DNA from: Hyphomicrobiales bacterium | GTDB taxonomy: Bacteria; Pseudomonadota; Alphaproteobacteria; Rhizobiales; Rhizobiaceae | Assembly (NCBI GenBank): GCA_900469445.1 | Contig: UBXM01000001.1 | Span: 557,724-621,723, forward strand | Reading direction: 5' to 3' | DNA: 64,000 nucleotides | Shown here: positions 17,798 through 27,355 of the stretch, piece after piece | Layout: each line of letters opens with the position of its first letter | Position numbering within the stretch: the first letter of the stretch is position 1 | Position numbers and translations under genes: made by a program | Notes under the pieces: model-generated | What the model was told of the DNA's origin: nothing | What the model saw: only the letters and a program-made list of their open reading frames with translations | The model's database searches: none

Positions 17798-18829
17798 TCA
17801 GCGTTCCGTCAATTTCAGCTCGATGCGGCGGTTCTGCGACTTCGCTTCCGGCGTATCGCCCGGCGCAATCGGCTGGAATTCACCAAAACCTGCCGCGACC
17901 AGACGATTGGCGGGAACGCCCTTCGAAATCAGATATTTCACGACCGATGTCGCACGAGCGGATGAAAGCTCCCAGTTGTCGCGATAACGGCCCGCACCGG
18001 AAAGCGGTGAGTTATCGGTGTGACCGTCGACCCTGAGCACCCAGTTGATCTCCGCCGGTATTTCCTTGGCGAGTTCAAGCAGAGCCATGGCGAGTTTGTC
18101 CATCTCGCCCCGCCCGGCATCGTCCAGCTCGCTGCCGCCGACCGGGAAGAGCACTTCCGACTGGAAGACGAAACGGTCACCGACGATGCGGATATTCTCA
18201 CGGTCGGACAGGATCTCGCGCAGCCGGCCGAAGAAATCGGAACGATACCGGTTGAGTTCCTGCACCCGAGCGGCAAGAGCGACGTTGAGGCGTCGGCCGA
18301 GATCGGAGATCTGCGCCTGCGAGGTTGCGTCTTTCGCCTCGGATGCCTGCAGCGCCTGCTCGACAGCGGCGATCTGGGCGCGCAAAGCTGCGATCTGCTG
18401 GTTCAGCAACTCGATCTGGCTCGCGGCGCGTTGGCTGATCTGCTGCTGGTTGTTCAGCTCGCTGGTCAGTTCGCCAACCTTCGCATCGGCGGCGGAACTG
18501 GCACCCGCTCCGTCATTGAGGAGCTGCTGCAGGCGCGAACGATCGCTTTCCACCGCAGCCAGCGAGGATTGCAGATTGGCGAGCTGATCCTCCAGATCCT
18601 GGCTGCCGCTTTTTTCCAGCGCCAGAAGGTTGGTCAGTTCGGCGATCTGGCTGTTCAGCCGGTTCAACACCTCGTCGCGGCCGGTAATTTCGCGGCTGAG
18701 CAGGAACTGCGCCAGCACGAAGACCGTCAGCAGGAACATGATGGCGAGCAAAAGCGTGGACAGCGCATCCACGAAACCCGGCCAGAAATCGACTGTACGT
18801 TCGCGACGGCGGTTCTTGGCGAGCGCCAT
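17798..18829 (-). CDS. MotB/OmpA-family protein, stator-like
   Basis: 343 residues. One N-terminal helix (FWPGFVDALSTLLLAIMFLL) with the Asp typical of proton-channel partners, a long Gln/Leu-rich coiled coil about residues 50-185, and an OmpA-like peptidoglycan-binding domain about 230-340 (VDGHTDNSPL and NRRIELKL). The partner MotA/TolQ-like gene is three bases upstream. The long coiled coil and absence of flagellar genes suggest a dedicated envelope motor rather than the flagellar stator. Confidence 0.88.
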   Translation of the reverse strand: MALAKNRRRERTVDFWPGFVDALSTLLLAIMFLLTVFVLAQFLLSREITGRDEVLNRLNSQIAELTNLLALEKSGSQDLEDQLANLQSSLAAVESDRSRLQQLLNDGAGASSAADAKVGELTSELNNQQQISQRAASQIELLNQQIAALRAQIAAVEQALQASEAKDATSQAQISDLGRRLNVALAARVQELNRYRSDFFGRLREILSDRENIRIVGDRFVFQSEVLFPVGGSELDDAGRGEMDKLAMALLELAKEIPAEINWVLRVDGHTDNSPLSGAGRYRDNWELSSARATSVVKYLISKGVPANRLVAAGFGEFQPIAPGDTPEAKSQNRRIELKLTER

Positions 18830-18832
18830 CGC

Positions 18833-19915
18833 TTATTTCCCCCCAGTCTTTTCGGACCCGGTCTTTTCGGCCGCGATCTTGTCGGAAAGCCGGTCGAGGG
18901 TACGGCGCATGGCCTTCGATTCTTCCTGCTGCGCCTCGATCCAGTCGCGCAGCATCTGCTGCTCGTTGCGCATGTTCTTCACCAGCCCCTGAATGCCTTC
19001 CGCCAGATTGGCCATGGCAGCCATGGAACGGTCGCCGCCGCCTTCAGGATTGGACTTCGCGTGCGACTGCGTGGCGACAAGCTTGCGTAATTCGACGGTC
19101 AGAGCCTTGATCTCGTCCAGCGAACCATTCGACGCACCGTCCGAGATCGGACCGTCATAACCGACATCGGTCACGGAGGAGAGCCAGTTTTCCAGCTCGG
19201 TGTAGAACCGGTTCTGCGCGCGACCGGCCTGCAGGTCGAGGAAACCGAGGATAAGCGAGCCCGATAGACCGAGCAGCGACGACGAAAACGCCGTGCCCAT
19301 GCCGGCAAGCGGCTGTGCCAGCCCGGTCTTGATGGCGGCAAGAATATCGTTCGATCCGTTGGACGATGGATCCAGCGCTCCGATCACGTCACTGATCGAG
19401 CCGATCGTTTCGATCAATCCCCAGAAGGTGCCGAGCAGGCCGAGGAAAACCAGAAGGCCGATGAGATAACGCGAGGTATCACGCGATTCGTCCAGCCGCG
19501 TACCGATCGAATCGAGAATGGAACGGTAGGCGACGGTCGACAGGTTCACCTTGCGGCGACGCCCGATCAGTGTGCGCATCGGTGCCAGAAGCCGCGGCTC
19601 ACGCCCTACCTTGTCGGCATCACCGCCAGCGGCGCGGAAGGAATTGAACCAGCCGACTTCCCGCGCAAGGCTGATCACCTGCACGAAGACGAGCAGGATG
19701 CCGATCGCCAGAACGCCGAGAATAAGCCCGTTCAGGCCGGGATTGGTCTGGAACGCGTGCGCGGCCTGCCGATAAAGGATCGAGGCCACGAAACCGACGA
19801 GGATGAGGAAGATGAGCATCGTCCAGAGAAACGATGCAGGATTGGAAAGCTTGTGCTTGTAGCCCCCGCGTCCCGTTTCGGACTCGTCCAGATCATCCAC
19901 CGTCGCATTCGCCAT
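18833..19915 (-). CDS. MotA/TolQ/ExbB-type channel protein
   Basis: 360 residues. Hydrophobic helices at about 30-50, 60-85, 160-190 and 195-225, with the conserved LGLLGTFWGLIETIG and GMGTAFSSSLLGLSGSL segments of MotA/TolQ/ExbB channels. The C-terminal 120 residues are charged and partly coiled. First gene of the operon with the MotB/OmpA-like protein and the 72-residue protein. Energy-transducing inner-membrane complex; process unknown. Confidence 0.88.
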   Translation of the reverse strand: MANATVDDLDESETGRGGYKHKLSNPASFLWTMLIFLILVGFVASILYRQAAHAFQTNPGLNGLILGVLAIGILLVFVQVISLAREVGWFNSFRAAGGDADKVGREPRLLAPMRTLIGRRRKVNLSTVAYRSILDSIGTRLDESRDTSRYLIGLLVFLGLLGTFWGLIETIGSISDVIGALDPSSNGSNDILAAIKTGLAQPLAGMGTAFSSSLLGLSGSLILGFLDLQAGRAQNRFYTELENWLSSVTDVGYDGPISDGASNGSLDEIKALTVELRKLVATQSHAKSNPEGGGDRSMAAMANLAEGIQGLVKNMRNEQQMLRDWIEAQQEESKAMRRTLDRLSDKIAAEKTGSEKTGGK

Positions 19916-19993
19916 AATACGCCTCGACTCCGCTAAGTTGAGCGGAGGCTAGTGGAAAATTGCGACGAATTGAAGTGTGCAGACACTGGAAAA

Positions 19994-20025
19994 CAGTGCG
20001 CTATTGATTAGCGCGCACTGTTTTT
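19994..20025 (-). terminator. bidirectional terminator after suhB
   Basis: CAGTGCGC (19994-20001) pairs with GCGCACTG (20013-20020). T-runs follow on the plus strand (TTTTT) and on the minus strand (TTTT). It lies 12 bp beyond the suhB stop. Confidence 0.7.
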
Positions 20026-20036
20026 CCTCGATATTA

Positions 20037-20837
20037 TCAGCGTGTCGGAACCGGACGGTTGACGACTTCGACCAGCGCGTTGCGGATCAGTTCGTTACCG
20101 GCAATCACGTTGCGGGCCTCGAACATGTTCTGGGCGCCCTTCATGTCGGAAACGAAACCACCGGCTTCGCGAATGAGGAGCAGGCCTGCGGCCATATCCC
20201 AGGGCGAAAGTTCAGCTTCCCAGAAGCCGTCGAGACGACCGGCAGCGACATAGGCCAGATCGAGAGCCGCAGCGCCCGCGCGGCGAACGCCTGCAACTTC
20301 GCCCATGACGTGGCGCAGTTCGACAAGGAACTTGCCGTGATTGCCGCGGCCGAGATTCGGAATGCCGCAGCCGATGACGCAGTCGGAGAGAACGCGGCGG
20401 GCGGCGACGCGGATACGGCGATCGTTGAGGAACGCGCCACCACCCTTTTCGGCGGTGTAGAGTTCGTCGGTCGCCGGATTGAAGATCACGCCGCCAACGA
20501 TTTCGCCATTGCGCTCCAGCGCGATCGAAACCGCGAATTGCGGAATGCCGTGCAGGAAGTTGGTCGTGCCGTCGAGCGGATCGACGATCCAGCGATGCGC
20601 GCCGTCGGTGCCCTTCTCTTCGCCGCCCTCTTCGCCGAGGAAGCCATAGGTCGGGCGGGCCTTCATCAATTCGTCGCGGACGATCTTCTCGGCCTTCAGA
20701 TCAGCCTGGGAGACGAAGTCGCTCGGTCCCTTGACGGAAACCTGCAGGTTCTGCACCTCACCGAAATCTCTGGTAAGCGACTTGCCTGCCTTGAGGGCAG
20801 CCTGCACCATGACATTGAGAAGTGCTGAACGGGCCAT
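20037..20837 (-). CDS. suhB: inositol monophosphatase family protein
   Basis: 266 residues of the SuhB/IMPase family, Mg-dependent phosphatases. Metal-binding motifs: GEEGGE (E69/E70), DPLDGTTNF (86-94), and the C-terminal ELSPWDMAAGLLLIREAGG with the catalytic WD pair. The symbol follows usual rhizobial naming; the true substrate (inositol phosphate or another sugar phosphate, or an RNA-related role as in E. coli) is not decided by sequence. Confidence 0.93.
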   Translation of the reverse strand: MARSALLNVMVQAALKAGKSLTRDFGEVQNLQVSVKGPSDFVSQADLKAEKIVRDELMKARPTYGFLGEEGGEEKGTDGAHRWIVDPLDGTTNFLHGIPQFAVSIALERNGEIVGGVIFNPATDELYTAEKGGGAFLNDRRIRVAARRVLSDCVIGCGIPNLGRGNHGKFLVELRHVMGEVAGVRRAGAAALDLAYVAAGRLDGFWEAELSPWDMAAGLLLIREAGGFVSDMKGAQNMFEARNVIAGNELIRNALVEVVNRPVPTR

Positions 20838-21017
20838 TTCGGAATCCTTGAGCCGCAGAGACCGGCTGAGCGGAGAGCGGGCGATACTGATTTTGTTGAT
20901 TGGGCGGCTTCAAGACCACAAATTGCCGGTAAATTCAAGTCGTGCGGTCAAACGGCAGTGTTGTCATTCGCGTCAGGGCCTGCGAAAGGAGGCTGAGCAC
21001 ACACAGGAGACACCCCC

Positions 21018-21368
21018 ATGCGCATGCCCATCCCCCTCTTTATCAGCCTCGGCATGCTCATCACCATGACCTTTTTGTCCGTGGGCCTGTGGACTGCTAT
21101 ACCGGCCGACACGATGCTGCCGATCCATTTCGACCTGACAGGCACCCCGGACAATTATGCGCGCCCGGCAATCGCGCTCTTCCTTCTGCCAGGCGCGATG
21201 CTGTTTGCCATAGCCGTCTTCATCGTGTCGCCAACGATCAATCCGAAGGCACTTGATCGGCCAGGTCTCTACACCGCCATATGGCTGCTGGTCATACTGA
21301 CCCTGGCAGTGGCCCACGGCTTCATCATCCGCGGCGCACTTTTCGCGCTCCAGGCGTTGCAGAATTAA
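21018..21368 (+). CDS. DUF1648 membrane protein
   Basis: 116 residues with helices near 5-27, 47-70 and 85-110. The segment LPIHFDLTGTPDNYARP is the DUF1648 signature seen in SdpI-like membrane proteins. GGAG precedes the ATG. It converges on the Sel1 protein with a 4-bp overlap of 3' ends. Function unknown. Confidence 0.82.
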   Translation: MRMPIPLFISLGMLITMTFLSVGLWTAIPADTMLPIHFDLTGTPDNYARPAIALFLLPGAMLFAIAVFIVSPTINPKALDRPGLYTAIWLLVILTLAVAHGFIIRGALFALQALQN

Positions 21369-22444
21369 TTCCGCCGGAACTTGTTGGCCGCATCGATCGC
21401 CTGTTTCTGCTGGTCTTCGTTGATCCCGAGATAGAAGTCCTCGAGCCCGGCATCCTGCAGGCCTGCGCGCCGGGAGAGCACGTACCACTTGGCGGCTTCC
21501 ACCGGATTGGGCCGTGTGCCGAGCGCGTTGATGTAGAGATAGGCGAGCTTGTTCTGCGCAACGACATTGCCGCGCATGGCCGCGATCTTCAGCCATTCGA
21601 AGCCCTTGTCGTAATCCCGCTCGCCACCGACGCCATTGACGAACCAGATGCCCATGTCGAGCTGGGCGGTATCATAACCGGCCTTGGCTGCACGTAACAT
21701 CCAGTCACGCGCCTGCGCCTTTTTCGTCGGCGCAACTTCCCTCAGCGACATGTAGAGTTGCGCAACGGCATATTGCGCATCGGCTACGCCTTGGCTGGCG
21801 GATTTTTCATAGAATGGCAGCGCCAGTTCCATGCCCTTTTCACCGGGATTGTCTGCAATCAGGGTCTGGCCCCAATTGAACTGGGCAGCCGAATTCCCGG
21901 CCTCCGCCGCGCGACGCATGTAGTCGTCGGCTTTTGCCTTGTCGGCGGGAACATCACGGCCCGTCATCAGCATAAGCGCATACTGGAACATCGCGGCGGC
22001 ATCGCCGCCTTCGGCAGCCTGACCGTACCAGAACGCGGCTCCCTTGGGGTCACGGGCGATCCCGTATCCCTTCGTCATCATTTCCGCGACCAGGGTCTGC
22101 GCGGGCGCGTCCCCTTGCTGTGCCCGTTCGAGAGCGAGCTTCATCGCCGTCACATACATGCCGCGCTGATAGGCGCCATAGGCCTCGTCGACCTTGCCGT
22201 CATACGGCTTTTCCTCCGGCGGAGCAGGCAATGCAGCCCCCATCCGCCGATAAAGCTCAACGCCACCTGACGGCACGATGCCGTCCGGCTGCTGCTGCCG
22301 TTCCATCTTGCCCGCATCGGGCCCGACCGGGCGGGTCACTGCCCGACTGGACTGGGCGTGCGCGCAGGTTGCCGCGACTGCTGAAACCAGCAGTGCAGTC
22401 ATCACTTTAACCGAAGGGCGAAACAGGCTTATCGTCGATGGCAT
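21365..22444 (-). CDS. Sel1/TPR-repeat periplasmic protein
   Basis: 359 residues. A signal peptide (MTALLVSAVAATCAHAQ after a short basic start) indicates export. At least five Sel1-like repeats follow about residue 110, e.g. AQTLVAEMMTKGYGIARDPK, AMFQYALMLMTGRDVPADKAK, AQFNWGQTLIADNPGEKG and AQLDMGIWFVNGVGGERDYD. Relatives include ExoR-type regulators, but this one sits next to a ThiE-like gene. The start ATG at 22444 is seven bases after that gene's stop; the frame extends further upstream inside it. Confidence 0.85.
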   Translation of the reverse strand: MPSTISLFRPSVKVMTALLVSAVAATCAHAQSSRAVTRPVGPDAGKMERQQQPDGIVPSGGVELYRRMGAALPAPPEEKPYDGKVDEAYGAYQRGMYVTAMKLALERAQQGDAPAQTLVAEMMTKGYGIARDPKGAAFWYGQAAEGGDAAAMFQYALMLMTGRDVPADKAKADDYMRRAAEAGNSAAQFNWGQTLIADNPGEKGMELALPFYEKSASQGVADAQYAVAQLYMSLREVAPTKKAQARDWMLRAAKAGYDTAQLDMGIWFVNGVGGERDYDKGFEWLKIAAMRGNVVAQNKLAYLYINALGTRPNPVEAAKWYVLSRRAGLQDAGLEDFYLGINEDQQKQAIDAANKFRRN

Positions 22445-22451
22445 GCGACCA

Positions 22452-23105
22452 TCAACCCTCAAACCGTGGCGCTTTTTCGTCGAGCAATGCATTGGCCTTG
22501 GCAACGGCTGCGCCCGGGCCATCGGCGCTGGCGAACACGGCATCGCGCAGGGCGACGAATTCCGCGCCGCTCTCGGCAACCACAACGACCGATTCGGCAT
22601 CACTGCCGCCCATGACGATGCAGGGAATTTCGATCATCGACGCCCACCATTCGGCAAGCGCCACATTCTTCGGATGCGCTTCCGGCTTGATGTCCCCATC
22701 GAAACGACCGAAGAAAATATAGTCCGGCCGCAATTCGCCGATCTCCAGCGCCGCATGACGCTCCGTCGCGCCGCCGGCTCCGACGATCATCTTCGGGGTG
22801 AATTTCTCGATCGCCTCGCCAAGTTCCTCCAGCGAACCCGCCATGTGGAGCCCGTCGGCCTTCGCGCGGCCGGCAACCCGGCTGTCGCCGGAAATGATGG
22901 CGGCAGCCCCCGCATCCTGGGTGATCTGCACCAGCGCTTCGGCGCGCTTCTGGAACGCCTGATCGTCGAGCCCGTATTGCGGCAGGATAACGGAGGCGAC
23001 GTCGCCGCCGGAAAGCGCCTGTTGCAACTGGCTTGCCTGACGTTCTGCATCGGCCTCGTCAGGCACGATCAGCACGAGGCGGCAGCGGTCTTCAGGTTCG
23101 GTCAT
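22452..23105 (-). CDS. thiamine-phosphate synthase family protein
   Basis: 217-residue TIM-barrel protein of the ThiE/TenI family: LVLIVPDEADAERQA, GADGLHM-like KADGLHMAG, GAGGATERHAALEIGELRPDYIFFGRFDG, and the phosphate-binding VMGGSDAESV end. It lacks the canonical QLR substrate motif of true ThiE, and no other thi genes or TPP riboswitch are near, so thiamine synthesis is uncertain. The ATG at 23105 follows GGAAG. Confidence 0.8.
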   Translation of the reverse strand: MTEPEDRCRLVLIVPDEADAERQASQLQQALSGGDVASVILPQYGLDDQAFQKRAEALVQITQDAGAAAIISGDSRVAGRAKADGLHMAGSLEELGEAIEKFTPKMIVGAGGATERHAALEIGELRPDYIFFGRFDGDIKPEAHPKNVALAEWWASMIEIPCIVMGGSDAESVVVVAESGAEFVALRDAVFASADGPGAAVAKANALLDEKAPRFEG

Positions 23106-23234
23106 GTTTCTTCCCGTTTTCAGGGCGGAGCGGCGACCTGACTGTCGATCACCCTGCATCCGCACTCGTTTTCCTTTGCGCAATTCGATAGACCGGACAG
23201 ATTGAAGGATCAACCACCACCAGTATCCCGCCTG

Positions 23235-24002
23235 ATGATAGATCTGCCCAGTCTCTCGTTTTTCCTCGCTGCCGTCCCGGCAGTCATGCTTGTCGGCCTG
23301 TCGAAAGGCGGGATCGGCGGCGCCATCGGCCTGATGGGCGTTCCGCTCATGTCGCTGGCGGTCGACCCTGTGCAGGCCGCGGCGATTTTCCTGCCGATCC
23401 TTATTCTGATGGATGCTGTCGCGCTCTGGTCATGGCGCAAATACAACGACCCGAAAACACTGCTGATGATCATGCCCGGCGGGATGGTCGGCATTGCCCT
23501 TGGCTGGGCGACGTCGGCCTACGTCTCCGATGATGCATTGAAGGTGGTCATCGCATCGGCAACCATCCTCTTCGCCGCCCGCTATTTCTGGCAGGTCTAT
23601 GGCCGGCGCGGCACGGTCGCGGCCCCGCTGCCGCACAGACCGGCAGCGGCGACATTCTGGGGATCACTGTCGGGATATGCCAGTTTCGTCGCCCATGCCG
23701 GCGGACCGCCGTTTCAGATTTACGTTCTGCCGATGCAGCTCGATCCGAAAAACTACACCGGCGCCAGCATCCGCTTCTTCGCCATCGTCAATGCGGTGAA
23801 GGTGATCCCTTATTTCTTCCTCGGCGTGCTGGATACGCATAATCTCGGCCTGTCGGCAACGCTTCTGCCGGTGGCGCTCGTCTCGACCATTCTGGGAGCG
23901 GCGATCGTCAAGCACCTCAAGGCGGAAACCTTTTATCCGATGACCTATGGCCTCGCCTTGCTCGCCGGCTTCAAGCTGCTCTGGGACGGCCTTCCCTTCT
24001 GA
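23235..24002 (+). CDS. TauE/SafE family permease
   Basis: 255 residues, 7-8 helices, with VGLSKGGIGGAIGLMGVPLMSL near the start and GYASFVAHAGGPPFQIYVLP in the second half, the two repeats typical of TauE/SafE sulphite/organosulphonate exporters. Substrate unknown. The ATG at 23235 has no clear ribosome binding site; a TTG at 23202 in frame is an alternative. Divergent from the ThiE-like gene. Confidence 0.88.
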   Translation: MIDLPSLSFFLAAVPAVMLVGLSKGGIGGAIGLMGVPLMSLAVDPVQAAAIFLPILILMDAVALWSWRKYNDPKTLLMIMPGGMVGIALGWATSAYVSDDALKVVIASATILFAARYFWQVYGRRGTVAAPLPHRPAAATFWGSLSGYASFVAHAGGPPFQIYVLPMQLDPKNYTGASIRFFAIVNAVKVIPYFFLGVLDTHNLGLSATLLPVALVSTILGAAIVKHLKAETFYPMTYGLALLAGFKLLWDGLPF

Positions 24003-24161
24003 GACGGCACAGCGAGGGCTGGCGCTGGAAAACGAAACTCCGGAAACAATTCTGGCCGCAGCCCGCATGAACCACGACCAGAACAGAAGATTTGGGTTTT
24101 TGTGCCGCTACTGGATCATTTCCAAATCAAGATCCGCGGCGATTGGCTCTTTTAGCTGACC

Positions 24162-24338
24162 TTAATGGCGTGTCGACGCCTTGAGGCGCTGCATTTGGTC
24201 CTTGAGACGCAGCTTACGACGCTTAAGCTCTGCGATTTCCCGATCGTCTGACGAAGGAGACGAAAGAATCGCCTGGAGCTCCTCCTCGAGATCGCCGTGC
24301 TTCTTTTCAAGCGATGCTATATGAGCCTGGATGGTCAT
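24162..24338 (-). CDS. YdcH/DUF465 small helical protein
   Basis: 58 residues beginning MTIQAHIASLEKKHGDLEEE, then a helix with AELKRRKLRLKDQMQRLK, the DUF465 signature. Predicted antiparallel coiled coil. Function unknown. Divergently oriented to a second DUF465 gene at 24568. Confidence 0.85.
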   Translation of the reverse strand: MTIQAHIASLEKKHGDLEEELQAILSSPSSDDREIAELKRRKLRLKDQMQRLKASTRH

Positions 24339-24567
24339 GTGGCATGTCCTTCCTTATTGCCTGCTCCGGCCACTCCATCGGCCGAAGCTTCAGGTTTACG
24401 ACGGAAGTGTGACACGATCTGCCCCGTTTGTCGAAGGAGTTTTCATGACAAGAGCGCGGCAAATTCGTGACCTCAGCTAACTTCCAGTTAATATGGTTTG
24501 GTGATAGGAGCTTGCGCATTAAGATGGGCCGGGTCACAAGCCCGGATCGATATGGGGACTTGAAGAC

Positions 24568-24771
24568 ATGGCCGATCAGGAACAGGCGGACAACCGGCTG
24601 GCGCTCGCGAAGCTCCGGCAGGAGCATGAAGATTACGACGCCGCGATCAACGCCATGATAAAGGTCGGCTGCGATGCGTTGCGCGTCCAGCGCATGAAGA
24701 AGAAAAAGCTCGTCATCAAGGACAAGATGACCCAGATCGAAGACCAGATCCTGCCCGACATCATCGCTTAG
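24568..24771 (+). CDS. YdcH/DUF465 protein, second copy
   Basis: 67 residues with [20 protein letters not shown] followed by [20 protein letters not shown], matching the DUF465 C-terminal motif. GGGGAC precedes the ATG. It is 10 bp before purE and probably cotranscribed with purEK. Distinct in sequence from the divergent copy at 24162, so not a recent duplicate. Confidence 0.88.
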   Translation: MADQEQADNRLALAKLRQEHEDYDAAINAMIKVGCDALRVQRMKKKKLVIKDKMTQIEDQILPDIIA

Positions 24772-24781
24772 GAACGCTGAC

Positions 24782-25276
24782 ATGGCCGAGACACCGCCCG
24801 TCGCCATCATCATGGGAAGCCAGTCCGACTGGGAGACCATGAAGAACGCTGCCGAAACCCTCGATGCTCTCGAGATCGATTACGAGGCACGCATCATTTC
24901 AGCACACCGGACGCCTGAGCGGCTGTTCAATTTTGCCAAGGGCGCACGTGAAGAAGGCTTCCAGGTCATCATCGCCGGTGCCGGCGGCGCAGCCCACCTG
25001 CCCGGCATGGCCGCCTCGATGACGCCGCTGCCGGTCTTCGGCGTTCCGGTCCAGTCCAAGGCTTTGTCCGGTCAGGACAGTCTTCTTTCCATCGTCCAGA
25101 TGCCGGCCGGCATCCCGGTCGGAACCCTCGCCATCGGTCGCGCAGGCGCGGTCAATGCGGCACTTCTCGCCGCTGCCGTTCTGGCGCTTTCCGATGACGA
25201 CATCGCCTACCGTCTCGACGAATGGCGCGCTCGCCAGAGCGCGTCCGTCGCCGAATATCCGATGGACGAAGCATGA
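24782..25276 (+). CDS. purE: N5-carboxyaminoimidazole ribonucleotide mutase
   Basis: Class I PurE; rearranges N5-CAIR to CAIR in purine synthesis. 164 residues with [35 protein letters not shown] and the active-site [17 protein letters not shown]. Stop overlaps the purK start (ATGA). Confidence 0.97.
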   Translation: MAETPPVAIIMGSQSDWETMKNAAETLDALEIDYEARIISAHRTPERLFNFAKGAREEGFQVIIAGAGGAAHLPGMAASMTPLPVFGVPVQSKALSGQDSLLSIVQMPAGIPVGTLAIGRAGAVNAALLAAAVLALSDDDIAYRLDEWRARQSASVAEYPMDEA

Positions 25277-26352
25277 AGGCCCAGACGGTCGGCATCATCG
25301 GCGGCGGCCAGCTCGGCCGCATGCTAGCCATGGCAGCTGCAAGGCTAAACCTCAACATCGTCATCCTGGAACCGCAGGCCGATTGTCCCGCAGCGCAGGT
25401 CTCCGGCGAGCAGATCATTGCAGCCTATGACGACCCCGCAGCCCTCGTCGACCTGGCGAGGCGTTGCGATGTGGTGACCTACGAATTCGAGAACGTGCCG
25501 GTCGCAGCCGCAGCACTGCTTGAGCGTTCGGTTCCGGTTTATCCGCCATCCAAGGCGCTCGAAGTGGCGCAGGACCGGCTGGTGGAAAAGCGCTTTCTCA
25601 ACGATTGCGGCATCGAGACGGCCCGCTTCCACGCGGTCGACAGCCAGCAGGACCTCGAAGCCGCGCTTGCCGATTTCGGCGGCAAGGGTGTGCTGAAGAC
25701 CTGTCGCATGGGCTATGACGGCAAGGGCCAGCGCGTTTTCCGCTCGGGCGACGACTCACCCGCAGGCGCCTACGAGGCGCTCGGCTCCGTGCCGCTGATT
25801 CTCGAAAGCTTCGTGCCCTTCGAGCGCGAAATCTCGATCATTGCCGCCCGCGCCAAGGATGGAACGGTCCGCTGCTACGACCCGGCGGAAAACGTTCACC
25901 GCCAGGGCATTCTGCACACCTCCACCCTGCCGGCGAACATTCCGGCCGAAACCGCATCGACCGCCCGTGCCGCCGCCGAAAAGCTGCTGGCAGCGCTGGA
26001 TTATGTCGGCGTCATCGGCATGGAATTCTTCGCCATGGCCGACGGCACGCTGATCGCCAACGAGATCGCCCCGCGCGTCCACAATTCCGGCCATTGGACG
26101 GAGGCCGCCTGCGTCATCTCGCAGTTTGAGCAGCATATGCGCGCGGTCGCCGGTTTTGCGCTTGGAGATCCCGAACGCCATTCGGATTGCGTGATGACCA
26201 ACCTCATCGGCGACGACATTCTGGCCTTGCCGGATTGGCTCGCAACGAAGGATGTGCTCGTCCATCTTTACGGCAAGACGGAAGCCCGTCCGGGCCGGAA
26301 AATGGGCCATGTCACCGAATTGAAAGGCCGGAAAACCTCGTCACAAGGTTGA
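25273..26352 (+). CDS. purK: N5-carboxyaminoimidazole ribonucleotide synthase
   Basis: ATP-grasp enzyme that carboxylates AIR with bicarbonate. 359 residues: Rossmann-like [16 protein letters not shown]-grasp [12 protein letters not shown] and [11 protein letters not shown], and [17 protein letters not shown] near the end. The ATG at 25273 overlaps the purE stop by four bases. A hairpin GCCTCgGGTT/AACCtGAGGC follows at 26365-26395 but lacks a T-run. Confidence 0.97.
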   Translation: MKAQTVGIIGGGQLGRMLAMAAARLNLNIVILEPQADCPAAQVSGEQIIAAYDDPAALVDLARRCDVVTYEFENVPVAAAALLERSVPVYPPSKALEVAQDRLVEKRFLNDCGIETARFHAVDSQQDLEAALADFGGKGVLKTCRMGYDGKGQRVFRSGDDSPAGAYEALGSVPLILESFVPFEREISIIAARAKDGTVRCYDPAENVHRQGILHTSTLPANIPAETASTARAAAEKLLAALDYVGVIGMEFFAMADGTLIANEIAPRVHNSGHWTEAACVISQFEQHMRAVAGFALGDPERHSDCVMTNLIGDDILALPDWLATKDVLVHLYGKTEARPGRKMGHVTELKGRKTSSQG

Positions 26353-26481
26353 CATGGAGAAAGCCTCGGGTTATCTGCACGCCAACCTGAGGCGCGCCCC
26401 TATCTTAAGGGACTAGGCGGCGCGCTTTCGATTGTTAGAGACAAGCGGCTCTTTGAGCCCACAGACTGCTGGACCAGTACA

Positions 26482-26607
26482 ATGAAGATCAAGAACTCGC
26501 TTAAGGCGCTGAAGGCTCGTCACCGCGACAACCGTCTGGTTCGCCGTAAGGGCCGCATTTACATCATCAACAAGCAGAACCCGCGCTTCAAGGCCCGCCA
26601 GGGCTGA
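26482..26607 (+). CDS. rpmJ: 50S ribosomal protein L36
   Basis: 41 residues starting [18 protein letters not shown] and ending FKARQG. This is the cysteine-free (YkgO-like) L36 that does not need zinc. It is below usual length cut-offs, so easily missed. A single gene with a weak ribosome binding site. Confidence 0.96.
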   Translation: MKIKNSLKALKARHRDNRLVRRKGRIYIINKQNPRFKARQG

Positions 26608-26700
26608 TTGCGGCAGGCGAGTTTTCTCGCCAGCAATCAAATTGTCGATAGCGCGACAATTCGGCTTTGACCTTCGGCGCATCCGGATTAATTTATCCGG

Positions 26701-27333
26701 ATGCGCTATTTGCTTTTGAGCACCCCCATTCTGGCTTTGGCCGCCCTCGCCCCTGTCGCAAATGCACAGGCTCCGCAGGCTGCCCCTCCTCCGGTAGCGG
26801 CTCCACAACCACCCGCACCTCCTGCAGAATCGGCCGTGCCCGCTCCTTCAACCGCAAAGCCGCTCGACACATTGTTCGAGGCGCTGAAGCGTGAACGCGA
26901 CCCGGAAAAGGCCAAGGGCATCGCCAGCCAGATCATTGCCGAGATGAACGATTCGGGAAGCGCAACGGTCAATCTGCTGATGCAGTGGTCCGCCGAAGCC
27001 ATCAAGGAAAAGAAGAACGCCGCCGCGCTGGATTTTCTCGATCGCGTCACCCTGCTTGATCCCGCCTTCGCGGAGGGCTGGAACCGCCGCGCCACGCTTC
27101 ATTACACGATGGGTGACCGGCGCAAGTCGATGGCCGATATCGCCGAGGTCCTGAAGCGCGAACCGCGCCATTTCGGAGCACTTGCGGGCCTGGCCGGCAT
27201 CCTGATGGAAGCCGAGGACGACGAACTCGCCTTGAAGGCCTGGGAACGTTATCTCAACGTCTATCCCGCAGATCGCGACGCGCAGGAAGCCGTCTCGAAA
27301 CTTTCGGAAAAGATTGCCGGAAACCGGACTTGA
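26701..27333 (+). CDS. exported TPR protein
   Basis: 210 residues. Signal peptide MRYLLLSTPILALAALAPVA ending at NAQA, an Ala/Pro/Gln-rich linker to about residue 55, then TPR repeats about 85-190 (LDFLDRVTLLDPAFAEGWNRR, LKREPRHFGALAGLAGILM). Periplasmic scaffold of unknown partner. The alpha/beta hydrolase begins 22 bp downstream. Confidence 0.82.
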   Translation: MRYLLLSTPILALAALAPVANAQAPQAAPPPVAAPQPPAPPAESAVPAPSTAKPLDTLFEALKRERDPEKAKGIASQIIAEMNDSGSATVNLLMQWSAEAIKEKKNAAALDFLDRVTLLDPAFAEGWNRRATLHYTMGDRRKSMADIAEVLKREPRHFGALAGLAGILMEAEDDELALKAWERYLNVYPADRDAQEAVSKLSEKIAGNRT

Positions 27334-27355
27334 GCCCCTCAACGGTCACTCCCTC

